DNA of 64,000 nucleotides from Mactromeris polynyma (Eukaryota; Mollusca; Bivalvia; Venerida; Mactridae). How positions within the stretch are numbered: the first letter of the stretch is position 1; each line of letters begins with the position of its first letter. The position numbers were made by a program, and so were the translations under genes. Below the pieces are notes generated by a model. The model ran no database searches. It was not told where the DNA came from and saw nothing but the letters and a program-made list of their open reading frames with translations. Shown here one piece after another: positions 32,220 to 43,975 of this stretch. The stretch is from the NCBI GenBank assembly GCA_032209605.1, contig JASFXZ010000015.1, forward strand, positions 806,001 through 870,000. Direction: 5' to 3'.

Positions 32220-35075
32220 TAAACCCCTAGTCGTGTATTGCCACTGACTGGTCCAATGTGATACTCCTTTTTTCATCCATATTTGTCTGTGTCGTGCGTC
32301 TATTCAATATTCATTTTATGCAACGGAACTTCAGGTTAACCTCAACAAAAACACAACCGTTTGCAGAGAAAATATAATTTTCCGCTTGGATAACTAACAA
32401 TGGGTCTAACTCTTATACAGAACTTAAACCAGACTAATATGATATATTAAACTTAATATTGGAGTTTGTCTCGTCATGAGGGCGAATTAAATGTTTTCTG
32501 TGTATGAACTTTTGAGACGTCATTAGTACTAAGTTGAATGATTGAACTGTTTAATTCAGCATTGAAGATATTATAAGAATGCGAAGAAAGAGTAATCGTA
32601 TTATATACATATTATTTAAAGTTAAGTACGGCTATGTATGAGGCGTTTCCTGCTTGTCATCAATATTCATTATACACACTGGTGTGTCAGGTCTATCTCC
32701 ACAAAACATGATAGTTTCAAGTTGAAGAACAACAACTCGTAAAGAGAACGTACACAAGACTTCTCTAATACACATTAAGATTATTAATGGTGTTTATCTC
32801 GTAATGAGGCAGAAATAAATGTAATTGTGCGATCTTTCGAGCCGAAATAAGTCGAATTATTCAACTGTGTGCTTCAAATTTAACGATACGTTAAGAATGG
32901 GAAGAAAGAGTAATCGTATCATATTCATATTATTTAAAGTTAACTACGGAACTGTGGTAGACAGATGACATTTATGCCTCTCACTATATGCCAAGCCAGC
33001 AATATGGAAACAGATTATTCACAGAATATTATATCCGACTCAGTCTGGATGCCCTAGATTTTCAGCTTGTTCATTTCAAAATATGTGTATTAAAGTGACG
33101 CTCGTATTTTCAAAGCCAATACGATGGTGATTTGATGAGGGTCTGGTGAGTAGCATTTATTGAAAATGGTGATGTATTTTGGGTGAAACGATGATCTTGC
33201 AAACAAATTCGAGATGAAAACAATTGCTGTATAACACTAGTATAAAATATAAAGATAGTAAAGGTCGCAAATGTTTGTCTCTTTTTCATGTTTTATCTGA
33301 TAAACTAAGGTTATATTTTGTAAACGTAGCTTAGCATTTGAAACTCACTTTGTACTTATAAGACGACTCATCTTCTCTTGTACTACTTCATTCGATGTTC
33401 TAGCGGTATCCATCCGTGATCAGTATTCAATATAACAGTTAATCGTTTATTTCAATTTTGAATCCACCAGACGTGACGACATTGAATATGACGATGCGTG
33501 CATGGGAACATCGTTTGAGTGGTTTGAATATGATTGGATTTTAATTCAGTTTTATAAGTCGGTTACTGCTTTAATTCATTCAAAATAATTGCTTGTCTCA
33601 AATGTATGAAATTGTGCACACTTGCAAAATCTATCGTTTCTACTAATCCTGTTAAACATATTATTTCTTTGCATTTACATTGCTTGCGTCTGTGGAATCC
33701 TATATCCATCAGTGGTTGTCTGTCAATATTGAACAAAAGTCTTTGCCAAGAAAATGATGAAACGTAATGAAATATAAACTTATATTTTGATTTGCTTCCA
33801 CATGTAGACGATTGATATCAAGCATTTTCTTGGTGATCCGATAGAGACAATTGATAAAACAGTACGAAACGCAACAAGCCACGTGGCCTATCCAGGTCAT
33901 TGTGTTAAAGCAATGAAATACGGTCCACTCCAGGCAACGACAGCACGACACACTCGGAATTTGTTTTTGTATTATTTTTTGTAAGTGCTTCCAAAAACTT
34001 GAGGGCAATGAAAATAAACTTGAATGATAACAGTGGACAACACAAATTAAATTCAAAACTAACAGGGACAAGAACAAACATGTTACGGATTGAGCACTGC
34101 CTTGGAACGGACAAACAAAACTACAACTAATGGTTAAAATGTCATACACTCGAAATTCGTGTACCTAATCATATCAACGATTGTACACTTATGAGCCCTG
34201 CTATGGGATTAACAACCTTATAAGCAAGTGACGTCATTTCAAGAAATTGTGATTTGCGAGCGGGAAGGAACATTTGCTCCATATGGTCACTTCATTTTCA
34301 TATTGCCATATGTGGCAAATATTGCTTACTGTCAGTACATGGTGAAGTCACGAGTGACGTTTTTTTGGAAATGACGTCACTTAAAGTAGTGGTTGGAAAT
34401 CGTACAGCGGCGCTCAAAATGTACACATATTATAAACAACCATGTAAAGTTTTGAATGAAACTCATTAGTTGAATGATATTTACGCCAATAAGCATATTT
34501 TCAGAAAAAATATGTAGTAGTGTATGATCCGCATCCTGGAGCACAAATATATCCTATAAATTGTCTGAATCATTTCCTCGTTATGAAACACATTTATCAA
34601 CTAAGAAGATGTCTTGAATTTCCTTCTAAATGCCCCATTGCAATTCCCGTTACAGACGTCGACCAGCTGGTACAAAATCTGCATCGATTCAAGATATATT
34701 AAAACGTTCGTGAAGTTGATATAATTCCTGTTTCGGACGATTCTTTTTGATGGGGAAACGTATGAAAATGTACATATATCTGTGTTGAATACGGGGTATT
34801 TGTTGTGAATCAATTTTAAATCAAAGTATAAATATGCAGAGTACAGAAGGTCGCGTTCATAAATAAGATCTTACTAAGATGAAGATAAAAGAAAAGCGGA
34901 GCCGCACATAATTAGGGGACACACAAATACGACTAGACGCAACATGAGATACACTCAGCGAGTATATACAAACAAGATAGACTAGGAGGTACATGCATGG
35001 AGGGGACGTAATATAGAACGGATCAGTACTCGGAAAGTTAACATCATCACATTATCAACCCATCAAAATACAAAC
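32220..35075 (+). repeat. Unit III of the low-copy array (partial)
   Basis: 32220-33545 is collinear with unit II 27566-28845, including the block near 28500-28790. The homology stops near 33545 and resumes at 34785-35075 (match 28860-29110). Blocks 34520-34580 and 34620-34760 match unit 0 (8238-8280 and 7715-7865). The array ends at about 35075, before the ORF1 position. Confidence 0.8.
33546..34515. other. Interval inside unit III absent from units I and II
   Basis: No repeat copy is recognised. A 146-codon ORF on the minus strand (33709-34149) overlaps other open frames, shows no domain and has a Cys/Ser/Phe-rich composition expected of AT-rich noncoding sequence; I do not call it a gene. 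It could be an insertion in unit III or ancestral sequence lost from I and II. Confidence 0.4.
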
Positions 35076-35844
35076 TGTTGAATAACCTAGTACTGCTTAA
35101 CGCACACTAACTACGAACAATTTAAACATGTTTGGTCTAACTTCTTATTAACAGTCGTATTATCAAATACATCACTTAATGATATTGCCTTGACTATTAG
35201 ACGACCTAGTTGAGAACAGACACGACAAAGACCATTTTGAAATGTGTATTTACCAGGTGTGATATTTCCTCTTTTGACATAGTTTGTCTGTAACATGTTT
35301 CACTTCATATTTCCTGTTCCGCATTACTGAGTCTTTTATTAAATGGACCAAAAATCAATCTAAACAGTACATATTCACAAGGGTTGAAAATAATATTTGT
35401 CATATTAAATTATAAATGAAACGAAACTTGTTTTACTTCCGACATTATGCCTTGGGTTAGTGTGACTTCTCCTCCTCAAAATATCACGTTTCTAGATATT
35501 GGGCCATACAGCACAGATTTACGAAACTTCTGATGTTAGGCAAGTTAATCGAATGCATGACAAGAACTCATGATTGGCATACGAACATATCTTGCAAGAA
35601 TCCCTTTATCAAGATTATATTTCAATTCTATCATGGTATGCAAATAGATATGATTGTCGTCTTTGGTATGTCACTTATTCATGGAAACGATCTCCTACCA
35701 AACGAATCAATTACACTGGTTTTTATTTTGAGCGACCAAAGGCTTTAAGGCAAGTACAATGTGGTAACCACATAGTATCGTGACATACAGACATTGTGTA
35801 CAACCATGCCAATATACATGTAATAGGATAGGCACAAACAGAAC
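35076..35844. other. Spacer before the 53-bp minisatellite
   Basis: No recognised gene. Overlapping open frames at 35533-35783 encode nothing I recognise. Confidence 0.4.
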
Positions 35845-36515
35845 ATAATAGTGTTGACACATATTGGGTCACAGTGCATAACTCGTTTAAGCATGGTATA
35901 ATAGTGTTGACACATATTGGGTCACAGTGCATAACTCGTTTAAGCATGGTATAATAGTGTTGATACATATTGGGTCACAGTGCATAACTCGTTTAAGCAT
36001 GGTATAATAGTGTTGACACATATTGGGTCACAGTGCATAACTCGTTTAAGCATGGTATAATAGTGTTGACACATATTGGGTCACAGTGCATAACTCGTTT
36101 AAGCATGGTATAATAGTTTTGACACCTATGGGGTCACAGTGCATAACTCGTATAAGCATGGTATAATAGTATTGACACCTATGGGGTCACAGTGCATAAC
36201 TCGTATAAGCATGGTATAATAGTGTTGACACATATTGGGTCACAGTGCATAACTCGTATAAGCATGGTATAATAGTGTTGACACATATTGGGTCACAGTG
36301 CATAACTCGTATAAGCATGGTATAATAGTGTTGACACATATTGGGACACAGTGCATAACTCGTTTAAGCATGGTATATTAGTATTGACACCTATGGGGTC
36401 ACAGTGCATAACTCGTATAAGCATGGTATAATAGTGTTGACACATATTGGGTCACAGTGCATAACTCGTATAAGCATGGTATAATAGTGTTGACACATAT
36501 TGGGTCACAGTGCAA
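35845..36515. repeat. 53-bp minisatellite, about 12.6 copies
   Basis: The unit is ATAATAGTGTTGACACATAT, TGGGTCACAGTGCATAACTC, GTTTAAGCATGGT, with exact 53-bp spacing (35845, 35898 and so on). Two main variants alternate in blocks: GACACATATTGGG with GTTTAAG, and GACACCTATGGGG with GTATAAG. This indicates higher-order duplication within the array. Confidence 0.95.
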
Positions 36516-36582
36516 GCACGCCAATAATACAGGCGAAACAAACACTTTTCTGTGTAACAAAGCACATCATAAAATGGGTATA

Positions 36583-37564
36583 CAGTCTAACCTGTGTTAA
36601 GCAGCCAACCAAGGGAAGCAGCCAAATTGGCTGCTTAAGCCAGGTGACCACTTAATGCAGGGTTGGTAGAATGCCCGATTTTGGGAAGATTTCTTGTACC
36701 AAAATTGTTTACTTTGTTGTATAGTGCATATAATAGCAAGTAAACATATTTTTCTAATTTTGTGACAGTATTTTAAGGACTTTTCTGAATAGCAGTTTTT
36801 AAAAGAATGATTATGTTTTGAAAGACAAAATCAATAAGTAATCTTCAGAAAACATATTTGCCATTCATAAATGAAACTGTGAAGGGATCATCATTAATGA
36901 ACTTTTGATCTAAATTGAGGAAAAACAAACTTCTCAACACCTTGAAAGATCACTAACACCGCTTCACACTTACGGGGAAACAAATACGCTAACTGCTCAA
37001 TTAAGGGTCTCACAAAGGGCCAAACAATTAAATACCCACCACTTTAAGCGTTTAAAGTGTCATCAATCGTCAATTATCGTAAACAAATCCGAATTAACTC
37101 CCTTGTTTATGAGTGTGACTAAATTCCAGTACTGTCCGTTTCCGGACTGTAGTGTAAACGCACGTGCTACGAATTAAAAACACGCCCATAAATCAATCAT
37201 AACAATCGCTGAATGATTTAATTGGCCAAGGTAAGCAAAATAATTTAACCTGGGCGTGTCTAGACGACTCTGCACCCAGCTCCATTCGTTACGTCATAGA
37301 TTCAGCACAATCCAAGGTGTGAAATAGCGTTACCGATTTGTTTGACATGTAATACAATATACAATACATGTGACCGCTTAAAACGGACCTATTTTATTGG
37401 ATTTTTGAATTTGGGAAGCATTCAGGCTGGCCGCTGACCGCGGACGGCAGGTGACCGTTAAGTCAAAGTAAATTATAGAAGGATTTTCGTCGGGGGCGTC
37501 GTGGAATGACCGCTTACTGGAGGTGACCGCCGAATCCAGGTGACCGTTAGTGCAGGTTAGACTG
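36583..37564. mobile_element. 982-bp non-autonomous pogo-like DNA transposon
   Basis: The termini CAGTCTAACCTGTGTTAAGC and the complemented right end CAGTCTAACCTGCACTAACG share 13 exact bases and further partial matches. They are flanked by TA (36581-36582 and 37565-37566). As in the 20.7-kb element, the start fits CAGTNNAACCT, and subterminal motifs recur (GGTGACCG, GACCGCTTA, AAGCAGCC). No transposase ORF is seen. It begins about 70 bp after the 53-bp array. Confidence 0.88.
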
Positions 37565-37566
37565 TA

Positions 37567-39350
37567 TACTCACAGCCTTTGTAATTAGCAATTTTCGGCT
37601 GTTCATGAGACATTGTTGCTCCATGCTGGTTAAATTGGTAGTAAAAGTTACTTTTTTGAAAATAAATAATGTTGTTGAAGGAAGGTCGTCACTCAGGAAA
37701 GTGCCGATCCGGAGACGTTTCACTGCATACTAAAAAGATGATGCAGAAACATGAGTACAATTTAGAGCGTATCACTTCAAAAAATTCAGGAGACCATAAT
37801 TATTTAAGAATTTCATTGTTGTTTAGTCTACCCCGTGCATCCAAATTGCTTGAATCATACCTTTGACTGTTACGAGTAATTGTTGGTTTTAACATTATTC
37901 CCCGCGTCTGTGAATCTTGTATAATATCACTTTCTTCCTCACTGACATAGTTATCGCTATTTTGTCTCAATACTCGGTCACATTGGTGTACAGTGCTAGG
38001 AGAACATAATAGTGAAATAAAAATGACAGGAAATATTGTTATATAATGTTAAATGTCCTTTGGCAACAACAGTGCCGATACAAGTGAGATTAAGATGTTA
38101 CAGGGGATGCCACATGCATAATATAATGCCTCAAGTGAGATTTAGATCTCGAATTGCTTATTATTGAACCAAAACATGCGACAAATATCCAAATCTGTCA
38201 CGATTTGAGTTTGTGCCACTGATCGTGCCAATGTAATACTTCTACTACTACGAGTTTAGATAAGGTGACTACATCTGTAGCGTAGACACTTCGTTGAATC
38301 ATTCTTAAGGTCTACTCTAACATACGTCAATAAGCACAAACATACTTTCTTGTGCTTACGTGACATACTTTAAGCACAATCCTCAAGTTAACAGTAGCGT
38401 TTACAGTGTGCTCTCATGTGCAGAGTACAGTGAGCAATGTCAACGAATGGGACATGTGTCCAGTAGATGTGCATCGGGGTGCTAACATAAATGTTATTCC
38501 TGCCACTAGAGTCTAGTCTGTGAATAGGATGTGCATACATAAATAATTTATATCTGTCCACTGATTATGTTACTGTATCATGAGGTCACATTGTAACTGA
38601 CACAACTGGTTAGCTAAAGTCTGTGTTAACTCTTCCGATTATTCATTTTTACAATACTTATTACTACAGTAAAATAAAAAATACTGCTTTGTTTTATATG
38701 TATGGTTGCATTATACATTTTGTACATTGTTGCTTGTCGCTTTATAAAGTTATCTCCGTTGTGGCAGTTATAAAATGTATCGTACATGGAAATAACTGTT
38801 ACTGATTTTATTTGAGTTTACATCAAAAACAGATATTCACTTCCCTAAGCAGCTCCTCCAGACGTAAAGTACCTAAATTACACGGTAAATGAACAGGATA
38901 TCTTTATCACCAGTCGAATATACATACTGTATTGTACCATGGAATTTAGTATAAACCAATCAAAACGGTATATTAATTAAGAGTTAATAGTAAATACAAC
39001 AGTGTGATTCACATAGAACACATTCATCATTCAAACAAATTAACATATACCGTTATATGTTCCATATATTAATATAATGTCAATAGATGTATTATATATG
39101 CGTACCTGATATGTAATCCTGCAATCCGTTATATTGTCATTGTTGGTAATGGAGCGGATATGCATACATCAAACTGTAAATTGTATGTAGGTTTTATGTA
39201 TCATTGACGTCGAGCTGGAAAATTACTAAGACAAAGAGACATGAACATATTCAATACAGTATAATATATTAAGTATAATTATTTTTCAAAACAATTGATT
39301 GGAATGAAATAGAGGCAACACCAATGTATACATAGTACCAACATCTACAC
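37567..39350. other. AT-rich sequence without recognised gene
   Basis: Open frames at 37669-37866 and 38623-38805 have no recognisable domain. A short match to the dispersed motif GCCACTGATCGTGCCAATG lies near 38213. Otherwise nothing is supported. Confidence 0.4.
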
Positions 39351-39353
39351 AAT

Positions 39354-39628
39354 TTACCTCCCTTGTTCAAAGTTGTCGGCCATTTTGATAGGCTTATTCT
39401 CTTAAAGTTTATGGGGAATATAATGTAATCGATGATAAACAAATCCGATATATCAAAAATAACATATTCATTATGCTCATGTGGGCACAATAAATAGAAG
39501 AAAAAGTGGTTGTCACATGCAAATTCTCTTGGTATTTTCTCAATTATCACATATTTGGAAATTACTCCTATTTGGGCCTTTCAGTTTTGCCTATCGACAT
39601 GGCCGACAGATAAGAACAAGGGAGGTAA
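39354..39628. mobile_element. ~275-bp MITE with TACCTCCCTTG termini
   Basis: TACCTCCCTTGTTC at about 39355 and its complement GAACAAGGGAGGTA at about 39614-39627 are inverted. A second inner match follows (TGTCGGCCA / TGGCCGACA), with GATAGGC / CTATCGA-type similarity beyond. ATT lies immediately outside each end, consistent with a 3-bp target duplication, as in PIF/Harbinger elements. The class is inferred. Confidence 0.75.
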
Positions 39629-39629
39629 T

Positions 39630-40444
39630 TATTGTAGATCTGGGAACTATGTATTCAGTGTTTCGGTTGACTGATAATATATCTACAGATCACTAAGAAC
39701 TTGTAGTCACCCTAAACATTTCTGCTCTTGCTAAATATCCTTGTTTTCCTGGTGTTGTGACCCTGTGTAAAAATAAAAAATAAACTGAATCGTAACTCGT
39801 CGTTAACATAATCCACATGAATATAAATTAAACATACAAAGAAATTAGGGTAAATGAAAACACTTGGTCGTAATTATATATTAGCTTCATAATTACATTT
39901 TGATTTGATTTAGTTGGAATGTACCAATCTTTATTGCCTGAAATGTTTCCGGACGTATTTGATATGGCACTACCAAGAAAACTTCTCTCTATAATGCTGT
40001 TTATAACACATCTTAATATGCATAGGGTACTGTCGTATTTTTGTGTGTTTTCATAATAGACATATTTTTAGTTTGATTTAAATTCCATTTCCCTATCACT
40101 AGTATCTAAGAATTGTTAATTATTACCTACATTATCAAGTTGACTTTACTAAAAATTAAATTATCAATTTGATATTTTAAGGTTATTTCACATTCTGATA
40201 TAAATAATTTAGTTACTGGAACGAGGTCAGTATAAGGATGCTTGTTCCTTCGTGCTGGATTTATTACAGTGTATCTGTTTTATGTACGTAATGGTTAATT
40301 GCTTTTAATGATTAGTTACTGCTTACTTAGTCAATTTATGTATATATGATGGAAATCACTGACCATGTAACGATTTAGTGTGAGATTATCTAGCTGTTAA
40401 ATCGATTTAAAACCCAAGTATTTTACTGACAAATCCAAGGCTGT
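39630..40444. other. AT-rich sequence without recognised gene
   Basis: Nothing supported beyond short A/T runs. Confidence 0.4.
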
Positions 40445-40800
40445 CAGTCGCTGTATGGTTAATTTCCTTTTTGTGTTTTGAATGTGTGTTATATTTCCCT
40501 TTTCCCTGTGTAACTTTTTCACTTTATATAGTGTTCATGTTATTATCTACCCAGTATTGGCCTATTGTTGCCAGCTGACTTGTCCGGTGATCTTTTCCAT
40601 CCATTAATTACCCCCCCCCCCCCCTTCACTGTTTATCCTCTTTGATTCTCCTAGTTTTCCTTATGTTCTAACATGCCATTCCCTGCGCCTGTGTTCCCTA
40701 ATGTATGTACCCTTTAGCCTCTTCAAGTGACTTATGTTTTCCCGAAAATCTGTGTGGGGGGGGGGGCTCTGTCTTTTGTATGTGGCGTTAACCCTGTAGT
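40445..40800 (+). repeat. Unexpanded paralogue of the 30-bp minisatellite locus
   Basis: Flanks match those of the large array: TATAGTGTTCATGTTATTAT, GTTGCCAGCTG, GTGATCTTTTCCATCC and TTGATTCTCCTAG match about 58700-58835. Then comes a single unit, CCTGTGTTCCCTAATGTATG with TACCCTTTAGC (about 40686-40715), and on the far side TTTTCCCGAA matches about 61391. Homopolymers C14 (40611-40624) and G10 (about 40754) interrupt it. The locus therefore preserves the pre-expansion arrangement. Confidence 0.8.
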
Positions 40801-41982
40801 AACTTATGCTCATTCTCTTTGATACGCAACATTCCACACATATAATTACACAAATTGTAACAACGTCAGCATACGCCTAGCAACATATCAAACACTATTC
40901 AATGAAACTAAAAGTACACGTAGAAGTAACTCAAGAATTGGAACACAATTAAAGACAACATGGATACAACTAACAAACATACAAGTGTGCAAAGACGGTG
41001 TGCGGGGTTATTTCGCGTTCACTAATCAGACTTTCCCCAGACAAATCTCGGCAAAAATTATGCACACACAGACACAAAAGACTTGACCTTAATTATGAGA
41101 ACAATTTACTAGAACAAATGTCATCAACGAACTGTAAAACGCGAACCTAGAACGACTTTGGGGCTGCACGACAGCAACAAGACAATTAAACCAATATTAT
41201 ACGTTTGACATTGCGTTTACAGACTAAGCATTTTCTAGGTTCAAAATCATCATTGTATGATTACTTGTGTGGATAAGAATACCCAGGTCGCGAAGAAAAT
41301 CGGCAACACAACATTTCCCTTGCTGATTTTCTTTAAAGCTATCTACAGATAATATTTTTCTAATCTAATTGACTTTGTACATTTTAAATATTTGGTGGAG
41401 TCGAGTTTCGTACAGACTTCTAATTTATTCAGCTCAAACAAAAAATCAAATTAAAACACAATTCTTTAGACTGCAAGTCTAGCACTAACTAAAAACAAAC
41501 ACTACAATCTGATATTTTTGCAAGCCAATATTTGGCGAATTGAGTTTCGTATTACGGCTTTGTCGTACAATTAACACAAACATCTTTCAATGGCATTAAT
41601 TTTCACGAATAACAGCGGCAATTAATTCCTGATATTTTATATCCAACATTTCAGATATTAGAAAAACATCCTCTGCCTAATTAATTTGGAGTGGAACGCC
41701 ACAAGCAAGCAATTAATACATTCTGTGTATCGCAATGATTGCATAACTGCAAGCATGCATATCAATCATTCGCTTGCCATATCAAATAACAAGCGGCACG
41801 ATCAGTCGTTTCGAACACAATAATAATGGTAGAACAAAGCACACAGCTAATCTATTCGGACCATCATTTATACTATTTAAATAGAATCCCTTGAATGGCA
41901 AGATTTTCAGAACGGTCTCCAATATATGTATCAGTTTTATAATATTTGACATGGTAAGAAAATATTTACTATATTGTAGCTA
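40801..41982. other. AT-rich sequence without recognised gene
   Basis: No ORF of note, no recognised repeat. Confidence 0.4.
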
Positions 41983-42100
41983 TTGTCATAAAGTCATGTT
42001 TTGAGGAACACGAAAAATCAATCAATGGAGCTACCGGGATACGAACCCGGGGTCTGCGGATTGCCGGGCCGGTATGCTGACCACTACACCACAGCGACCT
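41983..42100 (-). mobile_element. tRNA-derived SINE (family C), copy 2
   Basis: On the minus strand: GGTCGCTGTGGTGTAGTGGT, then CAGCATACCGGCCCGGC, B box GGGTTCGTATCCC, and the tail GATTTTTCGTGTTCCTCAAA with ACATGACTTTAT. It matches the 5734-5843 copy over head and tail. The 3' strand TAGCTCC does not pair with GGTCGCT, so it is not a functional tRNA gene. Confidence 0.8.
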
Positions 42101-42990
42101 AAAACTGAATTAAGACGACAAGCCGGTGATGTTACATACAAAGGCCACAGCCGCTCCAAAAGCTCAAAGAGCTATGGAAGTGAAAACTGATGTGTGAACA
42201 AATTCAGGTAGAACAAAGCAAAGTGTGGTCACATCTTAACTTTATCATCGTATAAATACCGGAGGAGTAGTATGTTTGTGTCATCTTTGTTTCTCCTAGT
42301 TGTCCTTATGTAGGTCGAACAATGCAATACTTCATACCTTTCATTGACCGCTTAATTTTCTATTGTTTGTTGACAGGTAAGTTTATAGACACACGATATT
42401 CGCAAGTCGTGATAATTAATTGATGGTTGTACGATGTACATGTACTATGTGACAAACAATTCATGTGTATAAGAATAAACGAATAATTTATTTAAATCTG
42501 CATTAGTTTTTCTTTCATTTTTTTAAAAATAATTATTCAGAATAATGCTACCACTATTTATCGACATGCATCCAGTATGAAAACACAAATAATACACACA
42601 TGACATGCGTGCAACATGCTTAGTACATTTGTTCCGGGAACAGTCAGTTCGTACATATACACGTATACCGTAGGTGCCTCGAATAGTAGAGGGCTCGACT
42701 TAATTGCTAAGTCCGACAGCAGCTCGAGGGTTCAAAGTTTTACTGCGTTTCTTATCATTCATTTAAATCCCATGAATGAAGTGCAATTATATAAATTCAA
42801 AAATACCACTAATTTTACAGTAACATCAAGATATTTAATAGCTTTTGACGTGGCTGTAAAAATTCTAGATGATTTCAACCATATGAATACATATATTACC
42901 AGTCTCTGTTAAAGCATTCATAATTAATATTTTACGCGTCGATTTAGACTCAATAGAAAACATCCAAAGTATTAAACAAGAAATATCTTG
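42101..42990. other. Sequence without recognised gene
   Basis: A 98-codon ORF at 42616-42912 has no recognised domain, no splice context and no copy in the window. It is left uncalled. Confidence 0.4.
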
Positions 42991-42994
42991 AAAA

Positions 42995-43270
42995 AAGATG
43001 GTCGGCGCAATTTGAAGGTTAAGGTTTGTTGTGCAACATAAATACTGCCAATATGTTACGATTGCTGGTCACTCCAGATACAAAATGGATTTCGGTAAAT
43101 TCACCTAAATTCAGTGGATTTCGGCAAGATAACGTACCCTTTATCAAAAGGTTAACCAATCCGCATCAAGGTTAGAAATGCTGTTCGGTTGAAGAGGAAT
43201 TGCCTTAGTGGTTTACGTAATATTTGGTTGATTTACACAACACTGATATGCAATTGCGCCGAAAACTCTT
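42995..43270. mobile_element. MITE with TCGGCGCAATT termini, copy 1
   Basis: The 11-bp perfect inverted pair TCGGCGCAATT (43002-43012) and AATTGCGCCGA (43252-43262) bounds a noncoding segment. Internal blocks (AACGTACCCTTTA, GGTTAACCAATCCGC, TTGAAGAG-AATTGCC) recur at about 53110-53285. The outer limit is uncertain by 10-20 bp. Confidence 0.7.
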
Positions 43271-43888
43271 ATAACGTCGTGTGCAACCCAAATTAGTATA
43301 TTGTCCCCGTGGAAACTGAGATTGCATTTTTGTAATCTATGTATGCCTCACTTCTGTCAATCAAGATGACAATTGAAATTTAAATAAATTCCAATTGAGC
43401 CAGTAAGACAAAATTCCAGTAAATTAATTGTAATATTTTTCAGTGAATAAAGGTTTCTATTAAATTTAATTACAGCTGAAATGTTTTTTGTACTGAGATA
43501 AAGTCAATCATTGCAAACCTCGTCTATAAACAGGAGATACATTATTCCATTTAACTACACCGGTGTGTCTGTGCCAATCTTGGCTTATTTTGTAATCCAT
43601 TGCAAACATTGAGCTGTGTTATTTGATTATGTCAGGCGGTTGGTGTTTGTCTTCCATCATATATGCAATACGGCGTTGGTTCCTGATCTAAATGATTAAT
43701 TGTTGAATCCGGCATCTTTTCACAATTTCGATTATTATCTTCTCCTGTACTTCAAGTTTGCTTTAAGAAGACAATATTATACTGCTAGAACACTGCGATA
43801 ACATGCCGTAGACAAGTGGCACGATTCTACACGCAGCAATACTAGCTTAACACCGGGGCCAACGTATACCGTTTTGACCACTTTGGTT

Positions 43889-43975
43889 TGTCGCGAGCGG
43901 GAATGGAACCCGCGATGTAACACACTCGAGACCGAAGCCCAAGCACTTTACATGCACGACAATCACCAAGTTCAC
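43889..43975 (-). mobile_element. tRNA-like SINE head (family D)
   Basis: The minus strand reads CTTGGTGATTGTCGTGCATG, then TAAAGTGCTTGGGC and a T-arm GCGGGTTCCATTCCCGC. The T-stem is intact and the A box is degenerate. It lies inside a 75-codon minus-strand ORF (43847-44074) that is therefore not a protein gene. The full element's ends were not found. Confidence 0.55.

Noticed and set aside
33709..34149. 146-codon minus-strand ORF as a gene
   Set aside because: Composition is typical of AT-rich noncoding DNA, it overlaps another open frame and has no recognisable domain.
35845..36515. TATAAT and TTGACA motifs in every 53-bp unit as bacterial-type promoters
   Set aside because: The order is wrong (TATAAT precedes TTGACA; the reverse spacing is about 37 bp) and the context is a eukaryotic genome.
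35845..36515. CRISPR array
   Set aside because: There are no variable spacers between repeats; it is a plain head-to-tail minisatellite in animal DNA.
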